64,000 nt of DNA from NCBI GenBank assembly GCA_900541975.1, contig UQLR01000004.1:83667-147666 (forward strand), in the 5' to 3' direction. The notes under the pieces are model-generated. The model made no database searches. It was not told where the DNA came from and saw nothing but the letters and a program-made list of their open reading frames with translations. Position 1 is the first letter of the stretch; each line of letters opens with the position of its first letter. Below are positions 9,451 through 18,374 of this stretch, one piece after another. The stretch comes from an uncultured Oscillospiraceae bacterium. GTDB lineage: Bacteria; Bacillota; Clostridia; Oscillospirales; Acutalibacteraceae. The position numbers were made by a program, and so were the translations under genes.

Positions 9451-10149
9451 TTAAAGCAGTGCCTGCAATTTTTGCAGAACGTTTTGCTCCAGCTGTGGTG
9501 TATCTGCAAGAGGAAAGGAAATGCCGAGCGCGTTATACTTTTCTATGCATAGATTTTGAAACGGCAAAAGCTCTACCTTTTTTACACAGGTATAGTCTGA
9601 AAGCGCTGCTTTCAACTCAATAATGTCCCGTTGCGCATCGTTATAACCGGGAACAACCACATGGCGTATCCAGACAGGAACCGCCTTCTTCTGCAGCTTT
9701 TTCAAAAAAAACATTGTCTGTACAAAACTTCCTCCGCACAGCTCCCGGTAAGCCGATTCTGACAGTGCTTTCATATCCAACAGACACAAATCGCAAACGG
9801 AAAGCAGGTCGTCTATACGTTCGTTCCATATACAGCCGGATGTGTCAAGTGCAGTATGGATTCCGTTTTCTTTACAGGCTTTAAAAAATTCCGTTACAAA
9901 ACCTGCCTGTAAAAGCGGTTCTCCGCCCGAAACGGTAACACCTCCATCACAACCAAAATAGGGTCTGCAACGCAGCACACGCTTTAAAAGATTTTCTACA
10001 GATATACGCGTCCCCGTTTTCATCTTCCATGTATCGGGATTATGGCAATATTGGCAACGCAACGGACAGCCCTGCAGAAAAATAACGCAGCGCACGCCCG
10101 GTCCGTCAAGCGTACCGAGCGTTTGTATTGAATGAATATATCCGGTCAT
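9451..10149 (-). CDS. pflA: Pyruvate formate-lyase-activating enzyme
   Basis: PflA is the radical-SAM enzyme that installs the glycyl radical on PflB. The 232-residue sequence carries the radical-SAM Cys triad C28-x3-C32-x2-C35 (GCPLRCQYCHNPDTW). It also has the SAM-binding GGVTVSGGEPLL motif, the DTSGC and CLLDMKAL strands, and the WIRHVVVPGYND segment typical of PFL activases. It contains no extra ferredoxin inserts, as expected for the PFL-specific subgroup. The start codon lies 16 bases behind the pflB stop, so pflB-pflA is one transcription unit under the ZTP riboswitch. No terminator is evident behind it. Confidence 0.97.
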   Translation of the reverse strand: MTGYIHSIQTLGTLDGPGVRCVIFLQGCPLRCQYCHNPDTWKMKTGTRISVENLLKRVLRCRPYFGCDGGVTVSGGEPLLQAGFVTEFFKACKENGIHTALDTSGCIWNERIDDLLSVCDLCLLDMKALSESAYRELCGGSFVQTMFFLKKLQKKAVPVWIRHVVVPGYNDAQRDIIELKAALSDYTCVKKVELLPFQNLCIEKYNALGISFPLADTPQLEQNVLQKLQALL

Positions 10150-10165
10150 GATCCTTCCCCTTGTT

Positions 10166-12394
10166 TTAAACCGACGTATGGAATGTCCTGCTGATTACCT
10201 CGCGCTGCTGTTCCTTTGACAGCTTATGGAAATTTACTGCATAGCCGGAAACACGAATTGTCAAATTGGGGTACATTTGCGGGTCTTCGTATGCAGCGAC
10301 CAGCTTTTCCCTGTCCAGAATATTGACATTGATATGGTGCGCGCCTTTTGAAAAATAACCGTCAAGTATGTTGACAAGGTTATGGACGCGCTCCTGCTCC
10401 GTTCTTCCAAGCGTAGACGGCGTAATAGAGAAAGTATTGGAGATACCGTCGCGGCAGCAGTCATATGGCAATTTTGCTACGGAGTTGAGCGAGGCAATCG
10501 CACCGTTTTCTTCCCGATTGTGCATGGGATTGGCCCCCGGAGCAAATGGCTCTCCTTTTTTTCTTCCGTCCGGTGTAGAGGCGGTTTTCTTTCCATATAC
10601 AACATTCGAAGTAATGGTAAGCACGGAAAGCGTATGCTCGGCGCCGCGATAAGCCGGCGTTTTTTTCAGCTCCTCGTACATTTTTTGAAGCTGCACAACG
10701 GCAATCCCGTCAACACGGTCGTCGTCATTTCCAAATTTGGGGAACGCGCCTTCACAAATAAAGTCTGTGATAAAGCCTTGTTCGTCGCGCACCGCTTTTA
10801 TTTTTGCGTATTTGATTGCGCTCAACGAATCCGCCAAAACGGAAAGCCCCGCTACGCCAAAAGCCATAAAGCGGTGTACGTCTGTATCGTGCAGCGCCAT
10901 TTGTATTTTTTCATAGGCATATTTATCATGCATATAGTGTATGACATTCATCGTATTTACATACAGCGCACACAACCATTTTCTGTAACGGTCAAAGCGT
11001 GCAATCACTTCGTCATACTCTAAAATATCCTTTTCGTAGGGCTTCTCCTGTGGGCCAATCCGTAGCCCGCTTAAGGTGTCGTATCCGCCGTTTAAGGCAA
11101 GCCCCAAAAGCTTTGGCAGGTTGCAACGCGCCCCAAAAAACTGCATTTGCTTGCCAATTTGCATAGCGGAAACGCAGCAGGCAATACCGTAATCGTCTCC
11201 ATAAACAGGACGCATAAGATCGTCGTTTTCATACTGGATGGAATCTGTATCGGCAGATGTCTTTGCACAATACTTTTTGAATGCTTCCGGCAGCTCTTTC
11301 GACCACAGTACGGTAAGATTTGGCTCCGGCGAGGGGCCCATTGTATAAAGCGTATTTAAAAAACGGTATGTACTTTTGGTCACAAGCGTTCTGTTGTCGC
11401 ACCCCATACCACCCAGACTCTCTGTAATCCACATTGGGTCGCCCCCAAACAGCTCGTTGTATTCGGGCGTGCGAAGATGGCGCGCCATACGCAGTTTCAT
11501 GACAAAATCATCTATCAGCTCCTGCGCTGCTTCTTCCGTTAAAAGACCCGCCTGCATATCTCTTTCCATATAAATATCAAAAAATGTGCTAACCCTTCCC
11601 AAAGACATGGCCGCGCCGTTTTGCTCCTTAATAGACGCCAGATACGCAAAATAGGTCCACTGCACGGCCTCTTTTGCATTTTGGGCTGGAGTGCCGATAT
11701 CAAACCCATACATTTGCGCCATGGTTTTCAATTTTTCCAGAAAAGAAATCTGGCGGTAAAGCTCTTCGCTGAGCTGAATGCTTTCCGCATTCATAATCCC
11801 CGCCCCAATCTGTTCTTTATCGCGCTTTTTGCCTTCAATCAGCAGATCTACACCATAAAGCGCCACTCTTCGATAGTCGCCTATAATTCTACCTCTGCCA
11901 TATGCATCCGGCAGTCCGGTAATTACACCAATTTTCCTTGCACGGCGCATTTCATCCGTATAGACCCTGAAAACGCCGTCGTTATGCGTGGTTCTGAAGG
12001 CAAATTCCTTTTCTATTTCATCCGACAGCTTGTAGCCGTAATTTTCACACGCCTGCCTTGCCATGCGGATCCCTCCAAAGGGATTTACCCCGCGTTTTAA
12101 AGGCATATCTGTCTGCAGCCCTACGATCAGCTCTTTTTCTTTATCCAGATACCCGGGCGCATAATGCGTAAGGGAAGACACGGTTGTGACGTCGATATCC
12201 AGCACGCCGCCGCGCGCGCGCTCCGCTTCAAAGAGGCCCTTTAAATTTTGGTACAGCTGTTTTGTGCGCTGTGTGGGGCCGCACAGAAAATCCGCCCCGC
12301 CTTCATACGGCGTATAGTTTTTCTGAATAAAATCACGTACGTCGATCTCTTTTACCCAGTTTCCCTGCTGAAAGCCTTTCCATTGTGCATACAT
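10166..12394 (-). CDS. pflB: Formate C-acetyltransferase (pyruvate formate-lyase)
   Basis: PflB cleaves pyruvate with CoA to acetyl-CoA and formate under anaerobic conditions. The 742-residue protein has the two adjacent active-site cysteines C406-C407 (GIACCVSAM) and the C-terminal glycyl-radical loop RVSGYAVNF with Gly 717. It also has the pyruvate-site [11 protein letters not shown] and [10 protein letters not shown] segments. This is the true PFL rather than a glycerol/choline-type glycyl radical enzyme, judged by the Cys-Cys pair. The start has an AAAGGAGG site. The 5-prime leader contains a ZTP (pfl-class) riboswitch with terminator, linking PFL and its formate supply to purine and one-carbon status. 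Confidence 0.98.
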   Translation of the reverse strand: MYAQWKGFQQGNWVKEIDVRDFIQKNYTPYEGGADFLCGPTQRTKQLYQNLKGLFEAERARGGVLDIDVTTVSSLTHYAPGYLDKEKELIVGLQTDMPLKRGVNPFGGIRMARQACENYGYKLSDEIEKEFAFRTTHNDGVFRVYTDEMRRARKIGVITGLPDAYGRGRIIGDYRRVALYGVDLLIEGKKRDKEQIGAGIMNAESIQLSEELYRQISFLEKLKTMAQMYGFDIGTPAQNAKEAVQWTYFAYLASIKEQNGAAMSLGRVSTFFDIYMERDMQAGLLTEEAAQELIDDFVMKLRMARHLRTPEYNELFGGDPMWITESLGGMGCDNRTLVTKSTYRFLNTLYTMGPSPEPNLTVLWSKELPEAFKKYCAKTSADTDSIQYENDDLMRPVYGDDYGIACCVSAMQIGKQMQFFGARCNLPKLLGLALNGGYDTLSGLRIGPQEKPYEKDILEYDEVIARFDRYRKWLCALYVNTMNVIHYMHDKYAYEKIQMALHDTDVHRFMAFGVAGLSVLADSLSAIKYAKIKAVRDEQGFITDFICEGAFPKFGNDDDRVDGIAVVQLQKMYEELKKTPAYRGAEHTLSVLTITSNVVYGKKTASTPDGRKKGEPFAPGANPMHNREENGAIASLNSVAKLPYDCCRDGISNTFSITPSTLGRTEQERVHNLVNILDGYFSKGAHHINVNILDREKLVAAYEDPQMYPNLTIRVSGYAVNFHKLSKEQQREVISRTFHTSV

Positions 12395-12474
12395 ATAGCA
12401 ATTCCTCCTTTAAAAAGCGGCTGTATTTTTTCATGACCACCCGGGCAATCTTTTTTATTTTTCTCTTTTACTTT

Positions 12475-12512
12475 AAAAAGAAAAAGGCAATCCCAGCAAA
12501 ACAGGACTGCCC
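12475..12512 (-). terminator. Riboswitch-controlled terminator in the pflB leader
   Basis: On the minus strand GGCAGTCC pairs with GGATTGCC (one G-T pair) around a TGTTTTGCT loop, followed directly by TTTTTCTTTTT. The left arm overlaps the 3-prime pseudoknot strand of the ZTP aptamer, giving the usual competition between ligand-bound aptamer and terminator. Confidence 0.8.
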
Positions 12513-12590
12513 AGACGGTCGGCTTACACGGCTTTATACGCCACTGTGGTGCTCCACAATTACCCGTCAGGCATATAAAGTCCTTATTCA
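12504..12590 (-). promoter_or_regulatory. ZTP (pfl motif) riboswitch aptamer
   Basis: On the minus strand the leader contains the conserved parts of the pfl/ZTP class in order. First comes a 5-prime domain with CTGACGG and a stem GTGGAGCACCAC. A short linker follows, then the hallmark 3-prime element GCCGACCGTCTGGGC, whose CCGTC pairs with GACGG of the first domain as the pseudoknot. ZTP riboswitches sense the purine/folate alarmone ZTP or ZMP and switch on one-carbon and purine genes; pflB is one of the classic targets after which the motif was named. The downstream terminator predicts that ligand turns the operon on. Confidence 0.92.
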
Positions 12591-12617
12591 GTTTAACGCG
12601 CATAAAGAATTTATACA

Positions 12618-12631
12618 GTTGCAATTGCAAC
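12618..12631. promoter_or_regulatory. 14-bp perfect palindrome upstream of the ZTP riboswitch
   Basis: GTTGCAATTGCAAC lies beside a TATAAA box (minus strand, 12615-12610) and could be an operator of the pfl promoter. No matching -35 box is clear. The remaining gap to 12866 is AT-rich and shows no gene or terminator that I can support. Confidence 0.35.
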
Positions 12632-12866
12632 AAAATATAATTTTGCACAACCAAACCCATAAATTATAGGTCCATTGTAGCACAGATCGTTTGCTTTTTC
12701 TATATGAAACACAAAATCTTGTAAAATTGTAGAGTTTTCTAATTTACACATACAAAATATAGACAATTTTGGTCATTGGTAGGCATACTTTTTAAGAAGC
12801 GGACAAAAAACACAAAGGAATACATAAGCACCTAGATTTTATCTGCCAAATTTGCCGTTTCCGGTT

Positions 12867-13499
12867 TTATGAAAGCGGGACATACGCAAACGTTTTATTA
12901 TAAAAGGCCGAACGGGTACATAAAGCCGCCATATAGCCTGGAAAAGCATCGGTCAGGTAAAAGTGCAGCTGCTCCTCCTTTTGCTGTGTGTGTAGCGTCA
13001 CCCCGTTTGAAAGATCAAAATAAAAGCTTTTCAACGGCATATGGAACCCCACGCCCTTTTGCTTAACGTAGCTTTCCTTTAGGACCCACAGGCTGTAAAA
13101 CATTTTTTCCCGGTCAGCGCTTTTCTGCAGCTGCTCGAGCTCCTCCGGATGAAAGCTTAAACCGGCAATCCCCATGTATTCTCTTTTTTTCCGGAACTCA
13201 ATATCTATCCCGACGGGGAATTCGTCCACGGCGAGCACAACAAATTCCCCGCTGTGCGCAAGGCTAAAAAACGCGTCGTTTTCAATATATGGTTTGCCGT
13301 ACGCATTGAAACGGACATTTCTGGTTTTCTCTTCACCAAAAATTTTTCGCAGCAGCATTCCGGCTGCAAGGCAACGAAGCTTGTCGTCTTCAAAATACAG
13401 CCTTTGAAATTTTTGGTATCTCTGCGCCGAAAGATACGCCTGCGCATGCTTTACGTGGCACTGCGCAGATTCTGCTTTGGTATAATAAATTTGGGGCAC
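12867..13499 (-). CDS. Sfp-type 4-prime-phosphopantetheinyl transferase
   Basis: The enzyme transfers phosphopantetheine from CoA to a carrier-protein serine. The 210-residue protein has the Sfp-family order of motifs: NAYGKPYI, FFSLAHSGEFVVLAV, PVGIDIEF with the metal-binding Asp and Glu, and FYSLWVLKESYVKQKGVGF with the catalytic Glu and Lys. The double-domain length separates it from the short AcpS that serves fatty-acid synthesis. No NRPS or PKS gene is in the window, so the target carrier is unknown. It lies 16 bases behind the MATE gene on the same strand and may be co-transcribed with it. Confidence 0.92.
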   Translation of the reverse strand: MPQIYYTKAESAQCHVKHAQAYLSAQRYQKFQRLYFEDDKLRCLAAGMLLRKIFGEEKTRNVRFNAYGKPYIENDAFFSLAHSGEFVVLAVDEFPVGIDIEFRKKREYMGIAGLSFHPEELEQLQKSADREKMFYSLWVLKESYVKQKGVGFHMPLKSFYFDLSNGVTLHTQQKEEQLHFYLTDAFPGYMAALCTRSAFYNKTFAYVPLS

Positions 13500-13515
13500 G
13501 GCTTTTCCTCCATTG

Positions 13516-14874
13516 TCAATATGCTTTTTCTTTCCGCCGTTTTTGCGGATTCCACAACCCAGCCAGGTAAAACGCCACCGACATTACAGAGGCGGCAACC
13601 CAGCCGATCGGCCAGGACGCCCATATCCCTGTGGTATGAAATGCAGGCGACAGTGCAAACGCCAAGACCACACGCAGAACAAGGTCTGCAAAGGTTGTAA
13701 CCATAAACGGCACCATAGCGCTGGCTCCCCGCAAAACGCTGTCAGCCATCAGCTTGACTACAATAATAAAATAAAAAGGGGAAACAATCTGCAAAAACTG
13801 TACACCTGTGTCTACTGCTATCGTGCTTTGTGCCTGCGCACTGTCCAGAAACAGGCCGATCATACTCTTGCCAAAAAAGAAAAACGCAGCAAAAAACGGA
13901 ATACACACCAGCATTACTATTGTAACGCCAGCGCGAAACCCTTTTTTCACACGTACCGCCTGCCCCGCGCCAATATTCTGCGCAGTAAAGCTTGAAAGCC
14001 CGTTGGCAAGGGCCGTAAACGACGTGAGTGCAAAAGTATTCAGTTTGACCGCGGCTGAATAGCCTGCAGCAACGGCGGAGCCATAGCTGTTGATCATCCC
14101 CTGTATACACAGATTACCCACAGAGATAAAGCTCTGCTGCAGAATGCTTGGTATGGCGACAATGCCGATCTTTTTCAGCATAAGCAGCGAAAACAAACGA
14201 GCTTTATTTGCAGATGGAATCCTGCGCATTCTGAAAACCAAAAAAGTAAACGCAAGCACCGAAGCCGCCCCCTGCGCCAGAAACGTCGCCCAGGCAACGC
14301 CCGCCACACCCATATGAAACGCGGTTACAAAAAGCAAATCCAGCAAAATATTGGCAACAGACGATGCAATCAAAAAATAAAGCGGTGTTTTTGAGTCGCC
14401 CAGCGCGGTAAACGTACCGGTACTGATATTATACAGAAACAGAAAAAACAAGCCTAAAATATACACCTGCAGGTAGGTTTCGCTGTCTGCAAAAATGTTG
14501 TTTGGCGTATTTAAAAGCGACATAAGCGGATTGCACAACAGCAAACCCGCCACAGTCAGCAAAACGCTCAGCACCATACAGGAAATAAACGAGGTGTTCA
14601 CCGCCAACTTCATTTGCGTGTACTGCTTTGCACCGAACATCTGGGAAATAATAACGCTGCAGCCAATGCTGCAGCCCATAGCAACCGCCATAAAAATCAT
14701 TGTGAGCGGGTAAGAAACGCCAACTGCCGCCAGTGCATCTTCCCCGATAAACCGGCCTGCAATAATACTGTCCGCCATATTGTACATTTGCTGAAAAATG
14801 CTGCTGCACAACATGGGCAGAGAAAAAGCCCAAAGCATCTTTGCCGGGCTGCCTTTTGTCATATCGGTAATCAT
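13516..14874 (-). CDS. MATE-family multidrug exporter
   Basis: The 452-residue integral membrane protein has about twelve hydrophobic helices and the MATE family hallmarks. These are the N-terminal MTKGSPAKMLWAFSLPMLCSSIFQQMYNMADS-type start (polar helix then QQ.YN..D), GEDALAAVGVSYPL in the first half, and a second MatE half beginning near residue 235 with IPSILQQSFISVGN. It is probably an Na+- or H+-coupled exporter of cationic or other small compounds. Length is normal. It starts an operon with the Sfp-type transferase; whether the exporter handles a carrier-derived metabolite is speculation. Confidence 0.92.
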   Translation of the reverse strand: MITDMTKGSPAKMLWAFSLPMLCSSIFQQMYNMADSIIAGRFIGEDALAAVGVSYPLTMIFMAVAMGCSIGCSVIISQMFGAKQYTQMKLAVNTSFISCMVLSVLLTVAGLLLCNPLMSLLNTPNNIFADSETYLQVYILGLFFLFLYNISTGTFTALGDSKTPLYFLIASSVANILLDLLFVTAFHMGVAGVAWATFLAQGAASVLAFTFLVFRMRRIPSANKARLFSLLMLKKIGIVAIPSILQQSFISVGNLCIQGMINSYGSAVAAGYSAAVKLNTFALTSFTALANGLSSFTAQNIGAGQAVRVKKGFRAGVTIVMLVCIPFFAAFFFFGKSMIGLFLDSAQAQSTIAVDTGVQFLQIVSPFYFIIVVKLMADSVLRGASAMVPFMVTTFADLVLRVVLAFALSPAFHTTGIWASWPIGWVAASVMSVAFYLAGLWNPQKRRKEKAY

Positions 14875-15022
14875 AAGCTTTCGCTCTTTTCATTAAAACT
14901 TATCTGCGTTTCAGTATAAGCCAAGCCATGGAAAATGTCAAATCACACGGCAGGTGGAAAGCCTTTACTTTTCCATATAAATACAATATAATAAAATAGA
15001 ATAACGATTAAAGGATGATACG

Positions 15023-16147
15023 ATGATACAGTTTGAGGAGTTGCGCCTGGAGCTGGAAAGGCTTTTGCCGGAAATAGAAGACCTTGCAGACGCACTTGGC
15101 CTGAAGGCTATGGAATCTGAGATAGAGCAGCTGGAACATCGCGCTGCCGAACCAGGCTTTTGGGACGACATGGAAAATTCCCAGAAAATTTTGCAGCGCA
15201 CAAGCATGCTCAAGAACAAAGTACAAAACTACAGGGAACTTACTGCTGCGTATGAAGATACCCACGCCCTCATTGAGCTGGCAGATGAAGAAGAGGACCT
15301 TTCTTTGCTTGAGGAAGCGCAAGCTGAAGTAGAAAAGGTAAAAAACAATTTGGAAGCACAGCGTCTTTCCACGCTGCTGACCGGGGAGTACGACGGCAAG
15401 AACGCTATTTTAACCTTTCACGCGGGCTCCGGCGGGACAGAGGCGCAGGACTGGGCGGAAATGCTTTACAGAATGTACAGCCGGTGGGCTGAACGCCATG
15501 ATTTCAAGGTTAAAACGCTGGATTATCTTGACGGTGAAGAGGCGGGACTTAAAAGCGCCGTAATTCTGGTGGAAGGCTTAAACGCTTACGGGTATTTAAA
15601 AAGCGAAGCGGGCGTACACAGACTGGTGCGCGTATCCCCCTTTGATTCTTCCGGCAGGCGCCATACCTCGTTTGCGTCTTTGGAGGTTATGCCCGAAATT
15701 GACGATACGATTGAAGTGCACATTAACCCGGAAGATATTAAGATGGATGTGTACCGCGCAAGCGGAGCAGGCGGCCAAAAGGTCAACAAAACCTCCTCGG
15801 CCGTACGTCTGACACATATTCCAACGGGCATTGTTGTCTCTTGCCAGGTGGAAAGAAGCCAGCACCAAAACCGGGAGGTTGCCATGAAAATGCTGACCTC
15901 CAGGCTGGTGGAGATCAAGGAGCGTGAACATCTGGACAAAATTGAGGACATTAAAGGCGTGCAAAAAGAAATCACATGGGGGTCACAAATACGCTCGTAT
16001 GTTTTTATGCCTTACACGCTGGCAAAGGATCATCGTACAGGATTTGAATCGAGTAATATAAACGCTGTTATGGACGGGGACATAGACGGTTTTATCAACG
16101 CTTATCTGAAGGCGGAAAGCCAAAATTCTCTGGGAAACACCAGATAA
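15023..16147 (+). CDS. prfB: Peptide chain release factor 2, single continuous frame
   Basis: RF2 reads UGA and UAA stop codons and triggers peptide release. The 374-residue protein has the recognition motif SPF (VRVSPFDSSGRRHTSF) and the catalytic GGQ loop (SGAGGQKVNKTSSAVRLTH), with the coiled-coil N-terminal domain in front. In many bacteria prfB contains an in-frame TGA near codon 26 that needs programmed +1 frameshifting. Here the frame runs uninterrupted from an ATG with an AAAGGATG site through that region, which reads CTT GGC CTG with no TGA. The autoregulatory frameshift is therefore absent. A terminator follows. Confidence 0.96.
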   Translation: MIQFEELRLELERLLPEIEDLADALGLKAMESEIEQLEHRAAEPGFWDDMENSQKILQRTSMLKNKVQNYRELTAAYEDTHALIELADEEEDLSLLEEAQAEVEKVKNNLEAQRLSTLLTGEYDGKNAILTFHAGSGGTEAQDWAEMLYRMYSRWAERHDFKVKTLDYLDGEEAGLKSAVILVEGLNAYGYLKSEAGVHRLVRVSPFDSSGRRHTSFASLEVMPEIDDTIEVHINPEDIKMDVYRASGAGGQKVNKTSSAVRLTHIPTGIVVSCQVERSQHQNREVAMKMLTSRLVEIKEREHLDKIEDIKGVQKEITWGSQIRSYVFMPYTLAKDHRTGFESSNINAVMDGDIDGFINAYLKAESQNSLGNTR

Positions 16148-16227
16148 AAAGGGGATGCAAATGGCAGGGAAGCATAAAGAAATATTGATAGAACACTGAC
16201 CTGTGCCAAGCAAACGGGAAATAAGAA

Positions 16228-16267
16228 GACTCTATGTGAATGGGATAACCATTTACATAGGGTTTTT
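16228..16267 (+). terminator. Rho-independent terminator after prfB
   Basis: Stem CTATGTGAATGG / CCATTTACATAG with a GATAA-type loop and a T-run. The stretch from here to 16450 holds no recognisable gene; its end carries the promoter of the two-component system. Confidence 0.75.
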
Positions 16268-16456
16268 CTTTTCTTCTTCCAACAATTTTTCGGCCTCCGC
16301 GGGACACGCCGTTGCTGCCAAAGGCGGCAATCCTGGGGGCTTTGGGGGATTATCTCTCAACAAACGCTTTTAGGGCGAATTTTTCGACCCAAGATTGCAA
16401 ACAGGCAGATCATTGCATTGCTTGCAAGTAGTGATACAATATAAAAAGTTTTGCAT

Positions 16457-16491
16457 TTTAGGACATTTCTGCAACATTTCGGCTTTAAGAT
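16457..16491 (+). promoter_or_regulatory. Candidate response-regulator operator and promoter, copy 1
   Basis: A 23-bp sequence (16457-16479) recurs exactly at 18308-18330 in front of the ABC exporter. It contains two ACATTT repeats with 11-bp period (16463 and 16474), the layout bound by OmpR/PhoB-type dimers. A TAAGAT box begins seven bases after it, placing the first repeat at the -35 position with a 17-bp spacer. Confidence 0.7.
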
Positions 16492-16528
16492 AAAAAATGT
16501 GCATACTGAAAAGAGAGGAAGTGAACGC

Positions 16529-17218
16529 ATGAAAAAGATTTTGATTGTGGAGGATGATATCCTTTTGAACCGTACCCTGGGATATAACCTGTCGTCGGAT
16601 GGCTACGATGTTATATCGGCCTACAAATACAAGGATGCCATTGCGCATTTGAAGGAAAATAAATTTGATGTTGCTCTCCTTGATGTCAATCTGCCCGACG
16701 GCAGCGGGCTTGACCTGTGCGAGGAAATCCGGGGGCGGGGCCCGCACACCTACATCATCTTCATCACAGCCAACGACAGGGAAAACGATATACTAAGGGG
16801 CTACGAAGCGGGCGGCGCAGACTATGTGACAAAGCCCTTTTCTGTGACGGTGCTTTGCAAGAAGGTGGCGGCGGTCTTTGCCAATATGGAACTGCACGCT
16901 CCTCGGCACGATCTGTTTGACGACAGCTTTTTGAGAATCGATTTTTCCGAGCAGAGCGCGGCCCTTGCCGGAAAGCCGCTGGACTTTACCCCGAAGGAGT
17001 ATCGCACTTTGTTCCTGTTCGTAAAAAACCCCCGTATCATCCTGACAAAGCGGCAGATGTTAGAAAAACTGTGGGACATTGATGGGGACTTTGTGGACGA
17101 GCATACCCTGACGACCATCATCAGCCGCATCCGCAAAAAAATTGAAACAGAGGATCGCAAGTATATTAAGACGGCCTACGGCATGGGCTATCAGTGGATC
17201 GGCGGTGAGACAAAATAA
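16529..17218 (+). CDS. OmpR/PhoB-family response regulator
   Basis: The 229-residue protein has a receiver domain (about 1-115) with the acidic pair in IVEDD, the phosphoacceptor Asp in ALLDVNLPDGSG, and the conserved Thr and Lys (FITAND and YVTKPFS). A winged-helix DNA-binding domain follows, with FTPKEYRTLFLF and the recognition helix in TLTTIISRIRKKIE. The ATG at 16529 has a GAGAGGAAG site; an upstream extension in the same frame lacks support. It lies one base before the kinase gene. The repeated 23-bp element upstream of its own promoter suggests autoregulation. GC content looks higher than in the flanking genes. Confidence 0.95.
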   Translation: MKKILIVEDDILLNRTLGYNLSSDGYDVISAYKYKDAIAHLKENKFDVALLDVNLPDGSGLDLCEEIRGRGPHTYIIFITANDRENDILRGYEAGGADYVTKPFSVTVLCKKVAAVFANMELHAPRHDLFDDSFLRIDFSEQSAALAGKPLDFTPKEYRTLFLFVKNPRIILTKRQMLEKLWDIDGDFVDEHTLTTIISRIRKKIETEDRKYIKTAYGMGYQWIGGETK

Positions 17219-17219
17219 A

Positions 17220-18245
17220 ATGGAAAAACTGTCCATGAAAAAATTCCTGTGGCTCATTGCCTGCGGTATCCTTGCGGCCTCTGCAATCCTGCTGCTTTGC
17301 CTGTTTCTGGTAACAAAAGACCTGTGGCTGGTTCTGTACGGGGCGTTGTTCACCGCCGCTCTCCTGGTATGGGGCGGGATCTTTCTGCACTTTTTTCAAA
17401 AGAAGCTGACATTGTTTGCCGACAGTCTGTGCCGGACGCTGGACGATATGATGGACAACGCCGCCCGGCCGGAGATGGCCTATGAAGCGGAAACGCTGTT
17501 GGCGCGGATCAGCCACCACCTGGAACGGCTTTACAATACCATGCAGAAAAATCGAAATACCATCGCAAAGGAGAAAGACAATCTGCAATCGCTGTTATCA
17601 GATATTTCTCACCAAACCAAAACACCCATCGCCAATTTGAAGATGCTCAATGAAACTATGCTGACCCGCTCGATTACCAGGGAGCAGCGAAAGACGTTTT
17701 TGCAGGCTACCGGCAGCCAGCTCGACAAGTTGGACTTTCTGATTCAGGCGATGGTGAAAACCTCCCGGCTGGAGTCCGGTGCGATTGCTCTGGAAAAAAA
17801 GAACGCTCCCATTGAAGATGCTTTGGCGGCCGCCATCAATGGAATTTTGGCCCTGATGGAGAAAAAGAACATTACATTGACCGTGAACTGCCCAGAGGGG
17901 CTAACGGTTTTCCATGACAGCCGGTGGACTTCCGAGGCTCTGTTCAATCTGCTGGACAACGCGGTGAAATACACGCCTGCCGGCGGCAGCATGGGAGTGG
18001 ACGTTCAGGATTGGGAGATGTATCTGAAAATTGATGTGACAGACACGGGCCGGGGCATCCCGGAGCGCGAACAGGCAGCGATCTTCAAGCGTTTTTATCG
18101 GGAGGAATCTGTACATGATGTGGACGGGATCGGCATCGGCCTGTACCTTGCCCGAGAGATTATCACCATGCAGGGCGGCTATATCACGGTGACTTCCGAG
18201 GTTGGGAAAGGCTCCACCTTTTCGGCGTTTCTGCCACGGAAATAA
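17220..18245 (+). CDS. Membrane sensor histidine kinase
   Basis: The 341-residue kinase has two hydrophobic helices at about residues 8-30 and 37-58 with almost no extracellular loop between them. This is the layout of intramembrane-sensing kinases that often pair with ABC exporters. Downstream are the H-box LLSDISHQTKTPIANL with the phosphorylated His, the N-box LFNLLDNAVKYTPAGG, and the G-boxes DTGRGIPE and GIGIGLYLAREI. It lies one base behind the response regulator and ends at a strong terminator. The stimulus is unknown; the neighbouring exporter hints at an antimicrobial peptide or another envelope stress. Confidence 0.94.
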   Translation: MEKLSMKKFLWLIACGILAASAILLLCLFLVTKDLWLVLYGALFTAALLVWGGIFLHFFQKKLTLFADSLCRTLDDMMDNAARPEMAYEAETLLARISHHLERLYNTMQKNRNTIAKEKDNLQSLLSDISHQTKTPIANLKMLNETMLTRSITREQRKTFLQATGSQLDKLDFLIQAMVKTSRLESGAIALEKKNAPIEDALAAAINGILALMEKKNITLTVNCPEGLTVFHDSRWTSEALFNLLDNAVKYTPAGGSMGVDVQDWEMYLKIDVTDTGRGIPEREQAAIFKRFYREESVHDVDGIGIGLYLAREIITMQGGYITVTSEVGKGSTFSAFLPRK

Positions 18246-18249
18246 TCAG

Positions 18250-18283
18250 GCGGCGGTCTGCTCTGTACGGACCGCCGCTTTTT
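18250..18283 (+). terminator. Terminator after the histidine kinase
   Basis: Stem GCGGCGGTC / GACCGCCGC and a TTTTT run. It separates the two-component genes from the ABC exporter, which has its own promoter element. Confidence 0.85.
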
Positions 18284-18307
18284 ACAAAAAATTTTATAGG
18301 GCTTGAA

Positions 18308-18342
18308 TTTAGGACATTTCTGCAACATTTGGCCGTTACTCT
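18308..18342 (+). promoter_or_regulatory. Candidate response-regulator operator and promoter, copy 2
   Basis: Exact copy of the 23-bp element at 16457-16479, including the two ACATTT repeats 11 bp apart. A weak TACTCT box starts at the same seven-base distance as TAAGAT in copy 1. The weak -10 suggests that activation by the bound regulator is needed. Confidence 0.7.
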
Positions 18343-18374
18343 TTTCCTATCAAACGAAGAAAGGCGGTATTCTT

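Noticed and set aside
10382..11023. 213-codon plus-strand frame inside pflB
   Set aside because: Antisense to a certain gene, no family resemblance and no ribosome-binding site.
12352..12660. 102-codon minus-strand frame upstream of pflB
   Set aside because: It runs through the ZTP riboswitch and its terminator; the sequence is explained by RNA structure.
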